A stretch of 64,000 nucleotides of DNA from positions 62,001-126,000 of the forward strand of contig JBBELK010000560.1 in the NCBI GenBank assembly GCA_037783545.1, read 5' to 3'. Origin of the DNA: Henricia sp. BOLD:AAB3569. Its lineage: Eukaryota > Echinodermata > Asteroidea > Spinulosida > Echinasteridae. How positions within the stretch are numbered: the stretch's first letter is position 1; every line of letters starts with the position of its first letter. The notes under the pieces were generated by a model, which was not told where the DNA came from, did no database searches, and saw only the letters and a program-made list of their open reading frames with translations. Positions 35,151-46,200 of this stretch are shown piece by piece. A program made the position numbers and the translations under genes.

Positions 35151-35831
35151 TACACTGCAAAAAATGCGGTGTTAAAATCTACACCACTGGTGTCAAATTT
35201 GATTTTTCGTTGGTATCCATATTGGGCAAGGATTTGGGTGTTGAGTAACACCAATTTGGGAATCAATATTTGTTAACACTAAGAAGAGTGTTAAACTCTA
35301 ACAACCCCATTTGGTGTCAACGTATTCTTCTTGGTGTTTATTTCTTACAGAATTCAAAGCCGACACCAATTGGTGTTAAATTTAACTCCCATGGTGTAAA
35401 TTAACACCAGCATTTGGTGTTAAAATATTTCAACACTGATCTGTTTGTGGTGGAACAGCAATGAAACGGGCAATATACCATTGTTTTCATCATGTTTTTT
35501 CATGATTTTGTCACATCCCTTAAGGAATAATGAAGATATCATAGGGAAGAAAAATTCAGATAGTCTAGCCATAAGTACAACGTGGTATTTATGGTTTGTA
35601 TGCTTAAACGCGGAAAAATGATCAGAAACGCATGTAGCCAATCAAATAGCTGGATTTCTGCATTATGCATAATGATCATGCGCAGTTTATCAAGTTTAAC
35701 ACCATGCAAAATCTACACCACTTTTTGTGCTGTTAATCTATTACACCGGTGTTCGTTTGACACAAATGTAACACCCAAATAATTAAAAAACCTTGGTGTT
35801 AGAAATTTAACACCGCGTTTTTTGCAGTGTA
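35151..35831. mobile_element. 681-bp MITE with TACACTGCAAAAA ends
   Basis: Left end tacactgcaaaaaatgcgg and right end tttttgcagtgta are inverted, with the TA included as probable target duplication. Internally it is rich in ggtgttaa / ttaacacc palindromic blocks (at least ten between 35170 and 35820). Non-coding. Confidence 0.75.
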
Positions 35832-36246
35832 ATAGCGCTCCGCACTATTGCTAAAAATATAACTTCTAACGATGGTGACGTCACGCAACTAAGACCACCT
35901 CAGACAATCAAATCGACCACGTGTGCTAGAACGTGTGGGTTTGACTACGCGGGAGTACCATTAGTCTTGGCCCAAGACTGTAGTTGTAGATATCGGTCTG
36001 TGTACGCGTTGGCCATTCCCAATAGTGTGCCCTCTTGCAGCACTTACCGACCACCCCTTTGCGCGACTAGAACAGTCTGGGGAAATCCCTGCGGGTGGTT
36101 TAATATTTCTTTGTTTTTGCCTAGGCTTTCCTATGGAACCAATCAGCGAGTGACCCAAATACAGCAGCGCGTCGGGATGCAGCGCGCGACCCAAATACAG
36201 CGCGTCGGATGCAGCGCGTGACCAAATACACCGCTTGCACGCGCTT
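35832..36246. repeat. unique sequence and a short tandem repeat
   Basis: Mostly without features. Around 36150-36235, two to three copies of a ~37-bp unit (gtgacccaaatacagc... gatgcagcgcg) are present. Confidence 0.5.
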
Positions 36247-39200
36247 TAGGTCAGTCGGAATTTCCTCGTCCGTGTAATACCCAAAATACTTAACCAGAGC
36301 TACACAGTAAGAATCCTTTTTGATTGGTAAAAACATATATCGATGTTAAAAAGAAAATGTAAGGGTCTTTTTTACGTTTTTTTTTCTGGTTTTGTATCTT
36401 TAAACTACTTTCTTCTTATCGGATTAACAATAAGTGCTTCGCCGCGCGCCCAGTTGACAAGGCTCTCGAGTGTCATTGCGCGACGGATCGTACCATTATT
36501 TTTAGGGTATGCAGTCTATGAATGTTTTAGTACGCCGCCAATAAATGCATTATATACCCATTGAAACTGCATTTGAATGTTTTAAAACCGTGTTGAAAAT
36601 ATTAATATTTGTTGCGTTTGTTCGTAGTGTGTAATCCCTGCTAAAATCGGCCACCCCCGTCCATATATTACGTGATCCGTCCTTTCGAATACGGCGCTAG
36701 ACTGGTTCCCGCTCCACATCTAAAAAAAGTCGATCGGAACGGACGTGCCACTGAATGGGAAAGCCCATGGATTTTTTTTGCTTTAATTCCACAAACCGAA
36801 AATTAAGATCAGTAAATCGAAACATTCTGAACCTCAAATTTACAATTTATAAAACAATTTGGGACGTTTTGTGAGGTTAAAGTACCTGGATACAAGTCAA
36901 TCGTAATACAAAATCACAAATGGATTTGGCTGGAAACAATTTTGAAAAGTAAATAAACTTTGTGTTGAACACATTTCTGTACTGGACAGCTCCATGAACT
37001 TTGTACCTGGCGCCGTTTATCACACAAATTTGCTGAGCACAGATTTTATTAATAAATTACTTTGTAAGATGAGGAACCAGCTAAATTTGTATTTTCAAAT
37101 TGTGCTTAAAAACAGTATCAACATTTTAGTGCACATGTAAATACATATCACAGGCAACCAACTTTTGAAATATAAAGCAGATAAATTATGTGCTTAGTAA
37201 TGTTTCGTGCCAATAGCGCCATGAAATCGGCCCCTGGAGTTCAGAAAGTTTTTCCCTTTTTTTCAATACTTCATTGCACCATCACTGTTGTCCTCATATT
37301 TTGCAATGTCAGTCGTCATCAAAGTCTTTATTATCTTTAAAGCCCCAAAATTTTACTTCACGAGCAGACAAGAAAAAGAAAACTAAGTGTTGATAGCAAG
37401 GTAACAATCGCACGATATGGTATCTTTGTGGAAGAAAACTGCTAACTGAAGGTGTTTTAAGTTTGGAATTTTTTTTTTACCTTTCATGCATGTGGCTTAA
37501 ATTTCTACAAGGCTCTTTATCAACATATTACTACGACTGTAATTGTGGGGAAATAAAACATGTTCCAAATTATTTAACACTTTATTAAACAGCTTCAATT
37601 ACCCGCAAAGCATTGTTATGACAATTCAGTGATTTCTTTAGAACGTATTGTACCTGTAGGTGATTGCACAACACATACAATGGAGAAATGAACTGATTGC
37701 ATAATACACACAATGAGGGAATGGAATGACAAGAATGCGAGTCAATTAGCGTATAGATAACAAGGAAATACAATTAATTACTTGTACTGTAACACTTATG
37801 TAATGCTGCTGTTCCTAATTTTAAAAATTTTCCAGTCGCATAATGTCTTGAGGTTGCTGCTGGTGGGTATCACCTTCATGCCATTTGGGAACGACTTTCA
37901 CCTTCGCGGGTCCATCTCCTATTGGGAATGAGTGGACATGGGTTGGCTGCTCTCTTCCAAATGCCAAATACACCTCTTCGGGAGAATGATCTAGGGAAAA
38001 CAAACAATTGACTAATTAAAAAACAAATTGTTATTATTTAATATCCATATCTACATTCTTCAAAATCGATGCTTAGAATACAGACGTTAAAACAATTTTA
38101 GACGTTAAAACAAGTGTAATACAATTGTAGATCACTTAATGAATACCTAGTTGGCATTTTTACGCTTGCTCATACGTTTGGGTTCACCGGCGATGTCATC
38201 CTGTTTATCCTCAAGCCTCAAATGTAGGTACAGGTTGGGACAATATGTGCTGCATCTGAAGTCTTCGCTCCTCGACAGTTTTGATCCAATCACTGTTCAG
38301 GTAAGTGAAATCTTCACTTCCTGACCCCTAACGCACCTGGTGGTTGGTGCCTTGTCCCCATCACTGTTGAACTGAAAAATGAATAACAAGTTAACATTAA
38401 TAATAAATGGCACTGAGGGTTGAGAAGTTGATCAGAATGTTTTTCTTTTTTTTTGAAATGACTCATCAAGCATCGGTAAGTGCAAATTTGATGGAGATAC
38501 CCACATTTTTGAGTGAGAAAAAATATTTTTGTAAAGAAACACTTTGTTTTGTGCAAAAGGTCGTAAGACATGATGAACAGGTATAAATACCGTACACGTT
38601 CGCCACTAATTCTTCCTAATAAAAGTAATAATGTCATGATCATAAATGCCCTAGAAAGTGTAAAATTTGGTTAGGAAACACGATAAGAAAATATCAGGTT
38701 TTTCTTTGAAAACACTTAGGATTTTTGTTGTCATGCTCCATAGACTTAGTGCATGGAGTTTCAACTCGCGAACGTGCATGATAGTTTTTCCATGATCAAC
38801 CACCAAATTCTCTCCGAATTTTTTGACCGTGACCGGTCGAGATGTCTTAAAACGGGACGACTGTCGCTGTCACTTGTTCACTGTACCGTGTACACTGCGC
38901 TGGTGCCTGGAGTGTGTTTTTCAGTTGTGAATTTATGCCACTTAAACCACGAATTAGCAAACACGGACCGCTAGCAACATAAAGCTTACTATACTATTTT
39001 TACCTTCATTAATTTGTTGCTCATAAACACAGCAATCTTTCGCGATCCATCGATGAAAATCATGATTGTTACTGGCCGGCCTGCGCCGCGCCATACACGA
39101 AAAGGACATTTCAGTCTGGCTCTCTGACATGACGTTAAAATTCCGTATATTTATATTTCACTAGCCTTGATCCCAGACTTAAGGGCCAATCATCAGAGTG

Positions 39201-39630
39201 GTCGATTTTATAGCAGGAAATGCCCACGAAAAATAAACACATCAACGATTTAAATTTTGAAACTAGAAAAATTTATTCTACTACAGCATAATTTTAAAAC
39301 ATTTTAAATGTTATGAGCTACAATTCTGATGGTTGCATAATGTATACATCGACAATGTGCTTCAATTTTCATAAACCAGACACCTAACAAATAATGGTAT
39401 GGTCTGTCGCGAAGTAACAATCGGTTTCCTGTTTAATGGCGACGCACTCGTTGTAAATCCGGGAAAAACAAAGTAGTTCCAGCGTAAATAACCGACGAAA
39501 ACGCGAAAAAGACCCTCAGAATTTCTTTTTAACATCGATTTCTACTTTCAACAATAAATAAGGACTCAACTTGTTTAGGTCTGGTTAAGTATTAAAGTCC
39601 TACACGGACGACGAAATTCCGACTGACCTA
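36247..39630. mobile_element. 3.4-kb DNA transposon with long inverted ends, superfamily unknown
   Basis: Outer ends TAGGTCAGTCGGAATTTCCT (36247) and its complement (ending 39630) are inverted. The homology extends inward about 150 bp on both sides in patches, for example the tcgatgttaaaaagaaa block near 36338 with its partner near 39530. The trinucleotide CTT flanks both ends (36244-36246, 39631-39633). No transposase domain is recognised inside. A reverse-strand gene-like structure is present (separate entry). The rest is AT-rich. Confidence 0.65.
37814..37982 (-). CDS. possible terminal exon, unknown protein
   Basis: On the reverse strand a pyrimidine-rich acceptor (tttgttttccctag) precedes an open stretch of 56 codons containing SPEEVYLAFGREQPTH and VKVVPKWHEGDTHQQ, ending in TAA. 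An AATAAA lies about 230 bp downstream (near 37580). Further upstream on this strand, a short ATG-led open stretch (39130-39004) ends in a gtaaaa donor below a TATA-like sequence, and ttattcatttttcag at about 38372 is another acceptor. I could not build a continuous gene model. No family recognised. Confidence 0.35.
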
Positions 39631-39889
39631 CTTCGAATGGTTTAAAAAAATATAAGGCGGCTTACAAGAAACATCGAACATGACTGTTTAATCGTTGCTA
39701 ATATTTTCGATGGCATAATTTTCTCGGCAAATGTTTGCGGATCTAGTTACAAACATGTTTACAAAGACGTATGACATCGCAAAATACATTGGTTTATGAA
39801 GATATTTGCGTAATTGCAAATATTTGCAAATATATCTGTGGTATGCGATGTCCCTTGTATGCCATCATAAAACCATGTGCAGCTATTTA
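39631..39889. other. no gene recognised
   Basis: Short AT-rich interval with gcaaatattt repeats near 39800-39835. Confidence 0.5.
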
Positions 39890-41392
39890 CATAAACCGGT
39901 AACCGCCCCCAATATTTCACGAGCCACGGAAAAAGAAGGTACCACCTTGGCCCCGGCACTTATAGCAGTCATCATTCCTTGGTGCCAAGCAATCTCTGAC
40001 AAAGTGTCCGAAAGCCTTGCAGTTGTAGCAACCATTCCGTGTGTTTGTCTTCCAACTCCTGCCAGCCAGATACTCCCTCTTTGTTCCTGGGCCGTCATTC
40101 GATAGGGTCCCTTCTTCACTCTTTGCCACATCATACATTATTGCCTGAATTTTTCCCAACGCTTGAGTCTCCTTAAGTTTTCATCGTCAATTCCTCTTCT
40201 CTCTCAACAACTCTAGCAAATTTCGTTAGCCCTGCGGTCCTCGGTCTGCAGGAAGCCTGTCGTTTGTAGGGCAGCTCTGATAGAATCATCCAAGGTGTCG
40301 GGCCTTGCCCGAAAGATTCCTTCCCTTATTTCCCTATCCTTCACAGCATCCATAAAATTGCTTTTGGCCAGTCTCTCTCTACTCTCGTCTGGGAACTCCG
40401 GATATGCCAAAGCTGATAGTTCCCGGATACTAGCCCCAAGCTCTTGAAGAGTTTCAGACTCTCCATGTTTACAATGGCAAAGCTCCATCATATGGAGCTC
40501 TTCCTGTTGGCCAGGTCCGAACCCTCTGTTCCAGGCGAACCATCAACTCTTTAAGTAAAATATATCTTCCTTCGGGCTGACAACCGAGTACCTTCAGGGC
40601 TTGTCCCTGAAGGTTTGCCGACAAAAACACTGCAGCCTGGCTGTCCGTCCATTCATTTGCTGTGCAGCAAGCCCGAAAATGGGCCTTATAATCCGTCCAA
40701 GGCACCTGTCCATTGACGCGATCAGGACAACTGTTTGGTTTCTTGAGTTCTTCACCTTGACTATTAGCTTCGCCAGCCCCCGATCAGTTCGATGTCCCCA
40801 AATATGTCGCCGCTCTGGTATTAGTTGGTGTTGTTAGCACTCGTGAGGCTGCCTGAAATGCGCTGGACACAGCTGGACTTGGGGTTGACATGAAGAGTTC
40901 CGGGGTTTTAATCCGATCCGCCTGTTGGGATTTGGAAACCTTGCCCCGAATGATTTGCCTCATCATTTCCATTTCCTCCCCCAGTTTTCGTATCTCGTGG
41001 AGGGAGCACTCGTACATGCTTTCGGATTTATGAGCCTCCATCCTCAGAATAGCCAACTCCTCCTCCGCCAGTTTAGAGTCCAAATCCATGACTGCAGGTG
41101 CAGTCTCCCAATCCAACCCTCCAGAGGAGAAATCACGCCTTATTCCACTTCTGATACCAATGTGGCGAAACCCGTCCGCGTCCTTTTGACTGCTCGGGCG
41201 AGCGGCAGTCCAGCAGTGCTTAGGCTGGTCCGTTCGGAGACCGTATATGGCCGCGCGTGACTCCAGGGGTGAGGGTAGGGCAGACGTGGACTCATTAACT
41301 GGTACACGAACTAACTGAGAAGGGATATGTCTATCCAACAACAATGGGGTTTTCCAAAGGGGGTTTCCCTTTAATCCTTGAACCACTGTCAA
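39890..41392 (-). pseudogene. retrotransposon Gag, isolated and broken
   Basis: Reads leftwards. An N-terminal segment (41392-40784, 202 codons) holds a helix of Glu/Met/Arg residues. After an in-frame TGA (40786-40784) the same frame continues with VPWTDYKAHFRACC and ALKVLGCQPEGRY (retrotrans_gag-like). A frameshift near 40480 leads to ELGASIRELSALAYPEFPD (40491-40213), typical of Ty3/Gypsy capsid C-terminal domain. A CCHC knuckle CYNCKAFGHFVRDC (near 40020) and a partial second knuckle follow. No protease, RT or LTR follows within the window on that strand. Confidence 0.78.
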
Positions 41393-42859
41393 AAACTCTG
41401 TAATTATTCAAACGCGCTACGGAAAATATGGTATATAAATGAAATTTGTATCACCTTAAGGCTCTCCTGGTAACCGCGCATGCGTCCCCCAGGTATGGCG
41501 CGCGTAAGCGCGATAGCGCGCCAAAAATACAAGCACCCAAACCACATTTCGTTACAGTATGTTATGTCGATGACCAGGTCTAGTTACCTAATAAGTTTCG
41601 AGGTCATATAACCCATACAGGAAGTTAACGACCTTGGCAAATGTGCGCTGTACAAACTCGCTCATTTGATAACCTTACCGTGACGTCACACCATTTTGCC
41701 GATAATATACATTAGACCAAGTCGAAACAAACCTAAAACACGAAGTTTGACCCTCATCATCGGCCTTTTTGTTCTCCATATATAACCGTTTAAAGAGTGC
41801 ATGTTCAACTGAGTGTAATTTGACACCTGTTGACGTTATCAAATTTTTGAAGGTATGGGCATGTTCACTGAACCTCAGTGAACACTTGCACCAATTTTGG
41901 GCCAATTTGCAAAAACTTCGCCACGAACATCTATTCAAAATACGTGTTGGCCATTTTTCAACACGTAGCTAGAGGGCGCTGTTTTGTGTGACGACTCAAC
42001 TTTTGGTAATATACAGGGTGTATAAAAAAAGGTAATGCAAGTTCAAGGGATTTGTGTGCCGTGGTTGTTTAATTTGACAATGTATAGGCGGTTCACCGAT
42101 AAAGAGAAAATTCTCAGCTTTCGAATTATACCTTAAACATCCCATTACATGACTGAGCTCACTGCTATTAGAAAGAGCGAGTTGAAATCACATTTTACAA
42201 AGTTTTAAAGTGAAATATGCTTGATGCCGTTTTAGTAGGGGGTGTCAGATTTCCGGACATGAAAATGGAAGTGAGCGGAATTTCAGGATGATGAACAAAA
42301 ATAGGCATTTTTCTTATGACTGCCGATAAAAAATGTTGGATGTGGAGCTTCCTTGAAGGTTGCTTCAAGTTACTTAAAAGCTGAGCCACCGGCATTCGCT
42401 AAAATATTAGAAAATACATGTTGCACTAAAATATAAGTATTTAGGCCTACATCACATTCTAACAAAACTACAGACCTCTAAAATGTACTTTAGTTTAAAC
42501 ATATGTGGTGTCCATGTTGCGAAGGTAATATTTCATGATCTGTGAGAGATTGGTCAGTGAAAACAACATGATTATATTAAGACACCTAGCCATATTCAGG
42601 ACAACAAATATTTCATTGGATAAAATATTCCACATGGAATGACCTAGTTAAATGTACATGTATGTTACAATATTCTTGCGCAAGGCCAATTGCGTGGCAC
42701 AACAAACTATCCAGTGTCGATCGCAGCTCTGCAGTGTCATCAGCGGTTACAGCGCTTAAAGAGTTCATTAGTCCGTCATCATTATGTACTAACAATATTA
42801 TTTTAATCCGAATTTAATGACCACAGACATATTTTCTTTAAAAATGCAGGCCACATATA
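41393..42859. other. no gene recognised
   Basis: Non-coding sequence. The stretch tatacagggtgtataaaaaaaggtaat at 42012 looks like one end of a mariner-type element, but no partner end was found. The rest is featureless. Confidence 0.45.
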
Positions 42860-43225
42860 GTTGGCGGGCCGCCTTCGGGGAGCGGCGGCGGGTCGCCTTC
42901 GGGGAGCGGCGGCGGGTCGCCTTCGGGGAGGAGCGGCGGCGGGCCGCCTTCGGGGAGGAGCGGCGACGGGCCGCCTTCGGGGAGGAGCGGCGACGGGCCG
43001 CCTTCGGGGAGGAGCGGCGTGCCGCCTTCCTGGAGCGGCGGCGGGCAACCTTCCGGGAGCGGCGGCGGGCCGCCTTCAGGGAGCGGCGGCGGGCAACCTT
43101 CCGGGAGCGGCGGCGGGCCGCCTTCAGGGAGCGGCGGCGGGCCGCCTTCAGGGAGCGGCGGCGGGCCGCCTTCAGGGAGCGGCGGCGGGCCGCCTTCAGG
43201 GAGCGGCGGCGGGCCGCCTCGAGCA
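42860..43225. repeat. GC-rich 24/27-bp minisatellite
   Basis: About fifteen tandem copies of gccgccttcagggagcggcg with 24- or 27-bp period (the 27-bp variants carry an extra gga/gag triplet). Multiples of three without stops leave five frames open, giving apparent Arg/Ala-rich or Ser/Gly/Pro-rich proteins. Sequence is strongly GC-rich against an AT-rich background. The upstream sequence shows no exon border, so coding is doubtful. Confidence 0.88.
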
Positions 43226-43817
43226 ATGGAGGTGAATCAAGATGTTTATGAACACGTCCAACTTTGCATCGAAATTCTACATCGGAGATAGGGCAGACGT
43301 ATGCATAACGTATATATAACGAATTGGACGTACATGTATATAGGACATATGATTGGCCTATTGAAAGCGTATCATTTACATCTATATAACTTGTTAGAGC
43401 GTTTGCCCATCGTATGACTGGCGTTCTCGACGTATGCCCAACGTAGGAGTATTAAACGTATGAGTAATGCACGTAATGAGTAATGTTTACCTCACCCCTC
43501 CCCCGTGCTACCCTACCTAAGAGGTGGGGATTGTCACCTTTTGCGTGACAAAATCCACACCCCTGGGGCAACATTTAGGTTACAAATCCCCACCCTCAGG
43601 TGCAAAACATGCGCAAAAAATGCACAGAAAATGGGTCAAATGCCCCACAAGGTCCGATGGGGTCACCAGAAGGTCCGATTTTGGCAAATGTTTTTGTTAG
43701 CTGCCATGAAAATCGGGCTTTTGCCGATCTACCAGTGATATGTACGCCACTCGTGTACCACAGTTATGTTGACGACACGTAAATATTTGCCTAACACTTT
43801 GCCCAACTTTGAGTATA
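43226..43817. repeat. unique sequence with an inverted relative of the array spacer
   Basis: At about 43490-43615 the reverse strand matches the spacer of the 6780-13006 array (compare 7783-7925): shared blocks are the gcatgttttgc start, ccccaggggtg, ggattttgt and a C/G-rich part. This shows that the spacer sequence is itself a dispersed repeat. Otherwise no feature. Confidence 0.6.
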
Positions 43818-44060
43818 CAGGGTGTTTCAAAAAAAAGTAAACATCGAAAATTAAAGTATTAATTCGTGGAAGAAATTTCGTTACATAGATATGTTTGTAG
43901 GGGCATTACGCTTTGGTTCACACCATGCATTTTTTAAATCTGTTCACGCATGACTGAGCAGAGGCTTCTTTTGTCACGATCATCAAATTTAAATTTCGCG
44001 AAAAATATTCTGGTAACAAATTGGATTGAAAGCATCATATCGGATTGGCAAGATGACCAG

Positions 44061-44294
44061 TGGAGTGGCCACCAAGATCGCCTGACTTTACGCCATTGGA
44101 TTTGTTTTCTTATGGGGCCACCTGAAGTCCAAAGTGTACATAACCCCACCACGAGATTTTGACGACCTCGTATCAGGGTTGAGGTGAACGTTCTGCGACG
44201 GGATAGAGGCACAGTAAGACGGGCAGTCCTTGACATGAGAAGAAGAGCGCAGATCTGGACAGAAATGGACAGTATGTTGAGGATTAAGGGTTAA
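44061..44294 (+). pseudogene. mariner-type transposase C-terminal relic
   Basis: In shifting frames the sequence reads as the end of a mariner-like transposase: a WPPRSPDFTPLDF-like motif carrying the last catalytic Asp, then a WGHLKSKVY-like block, and a tail ending DSMLRIKG-stop at 44292-44294. At least two frameshifts and a stop interrupt it. The N-terminal DNA-binding and the first two catalytic residues are absent. Confidence 0.7.
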
Positions 44295-44485
44295 AATGAA
44301 TTATTTATCATGCATGAAAGAACTTGCCAATCCGATATGATGCTTTCAATCCAATTGTTTACCAGAATATTTTTCGCGAAATTCAAATTTGATGATCGTG
44401 ACAATAAAAGCATCTGCTCAGTCGTGCGTGAAATAATACAAACATGTATGGTGTGAACCAACGCGTGATGCCCCTACAAATATAT

Positions 44486-45005
44486 TGTGGTGAGTTCCGT
44501 CTTCCGCAACGATTACAACTGACTTTGGATGCGACACAAAACATAAGTTCGATCATTTAATTAACACTTGACCCGGACGGAGGTCCGTCCCGTCCGAACT
44601 CAAAACAACAACTACAAGTTTAAACTTAACATCTGTATTTATACCAGAACATGTTTCTAAGAAAGAATAAATAACAAAACATTCTAATCATAACATCTGT
44701 AATAAACTCATTACTTTATTTATAGAGTAGCGCGTAGCGTATACCTGGTAGCGTGGCAAAAACAGCTCACGCGCTGAGCCAACGGAGGGCGCTCGCGTAG
44801 TCAAACAGGTGCGTGATAATAAGCGAGTTCTTAATTCACGCGCAGCCAAGGTGCATCATCAGTGCAGTGTATGTAGTGCAGGCGCTCGGCGCCGATCGCG
44901 TGAACGCGACACACAAACAGCCGCGCAACATGGTAATCTTTAACGATAATCAATTACTGATAATTACAAATAAATATCCAATGAACGTGGTGTAATTTCA
45001 CAACA
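44486..45005 (-). repeat. 3' LTR of Gypsy element
   Basis: 520 bp, TG...CA. Contains an internal GC-rich part (gctcacgcgctgagccaac) and an AT-rich part. Direct copy at 51798-52324. Confidence 0.92.
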
Positions 45006-45020
45006 CTCTCCCCCGCTTCG
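45006..45020 (-). promoter_or_regulatory. polypurine tract
   Basis: On the reverse strand, gaagcgggggagag stands directly before the 3' LTR; this primes plus-strand DNA synthesis. Confidence 0.7.
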
Positions 45021-46200
45021 TAAACTTAAGCGCGGTCTTCTAGAAAGGTAAGTACACATATTGTATTCGTTAAACTTATTCACCATATGTACAAGGACAT
45101 TTTCCAAAAATTAACTCAAATTATTCACTGGCCTTCCCAAAGAAAACTTTTCAGCCTGTTTTCCTGAAGAACATATTCAAATTTAAAGTAAACATCTTTA
45201 ACCGAAATTTGTCCCGTTCTTCTCTTCCAGGCTGACTGAGAATAACATCATCGAGTATACAAGATTGAAGAAGCTTAAATCAACCTGACGGGTGTCTTGT
45301 CAAGTTCAAGAAGAATCAATAATAATTAAACTATACACACATTGTAATTCATAAAGCGAAAGTGACCTTTACTACTCGATAAGTTTCGGTCAAGACCTCC
45401 TAGTAATCTCAGCCAAGACGTCTGCAAATCAACTTATGTACATGACATAACTTATCATAAGTTTCTAATGTCTCCTAATGTGACATTCAAGAGAACATAC
45501 GAATCTCCTGGCATCTCAAATATTTCCAAAAGTAATGTCTTAGGAAATGTTCCGAAAACTGCAAATTTGTCAGTCCAAGTCACATTCAGCAAGAAGAACC
45601 GATGGTACTTCAACTCAACTTGTGATCCGACTGATCCCTATACTAAAATGTACATTAATCATGCGGTCACTAATTTCCCAGAAATATGTACAATATAAAT
45701 CTTTGAGCATACATTCATGTAGGCCTAATTCAATGAGCGACCTAATATCCACCAAGTCATCGGCGACGTAATATTCAGATGCAATTCTAAAACATTTATG
45801 CACATTCAACACAAGGCATCGCCTATTTATCATCTCATATAAATTCCAGACGCCCAAAACTTAAAACATTTTAATAAACTCGCTTAACAATTCGAAAAAT
45901 TAACTTAGCATTTCCGAAAATTCAGTTGGCAACCATCAATCATCAAACGAAATAAATAGTAATCAGCAATAAGCGAATCTATAAGCGATCATTTCGGCAA
46001 TTATCAACTTTCCTCCCCTTCTCGAACGGGGAATATTAACCGCCCACTAATGGCATGCAGCAATTTCTACATCCATTTCAGCTGATAGATACCGAAAGAT
46101 ACAATGTACGTAACATCTTAAATCTACTTGTGTAACCGATTTAAACTATTCAGTACCGATGCACGCAGCGTTGAACATAGACTAGCCAAGTTTACACAGT
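45021..46200. other. Gypsy 3' untranslated region
   Basis: About 1.2 kb between pol and the LTR. No envelope-like frame with signal peptide or membrane helix is seen on the reverse strand. Confidence 0.6.

Noticed and set aside
42012..42400. Second mariner element starting with cagggtgtataaaaaaagg
   Set aside because: Only one end is visible and no transposase or matching right end was found.
45021..46200. An envelope gene in the Gypsy element
   Set aside because: No reverse-strand open frame with signal peptide or membrane segment is present.
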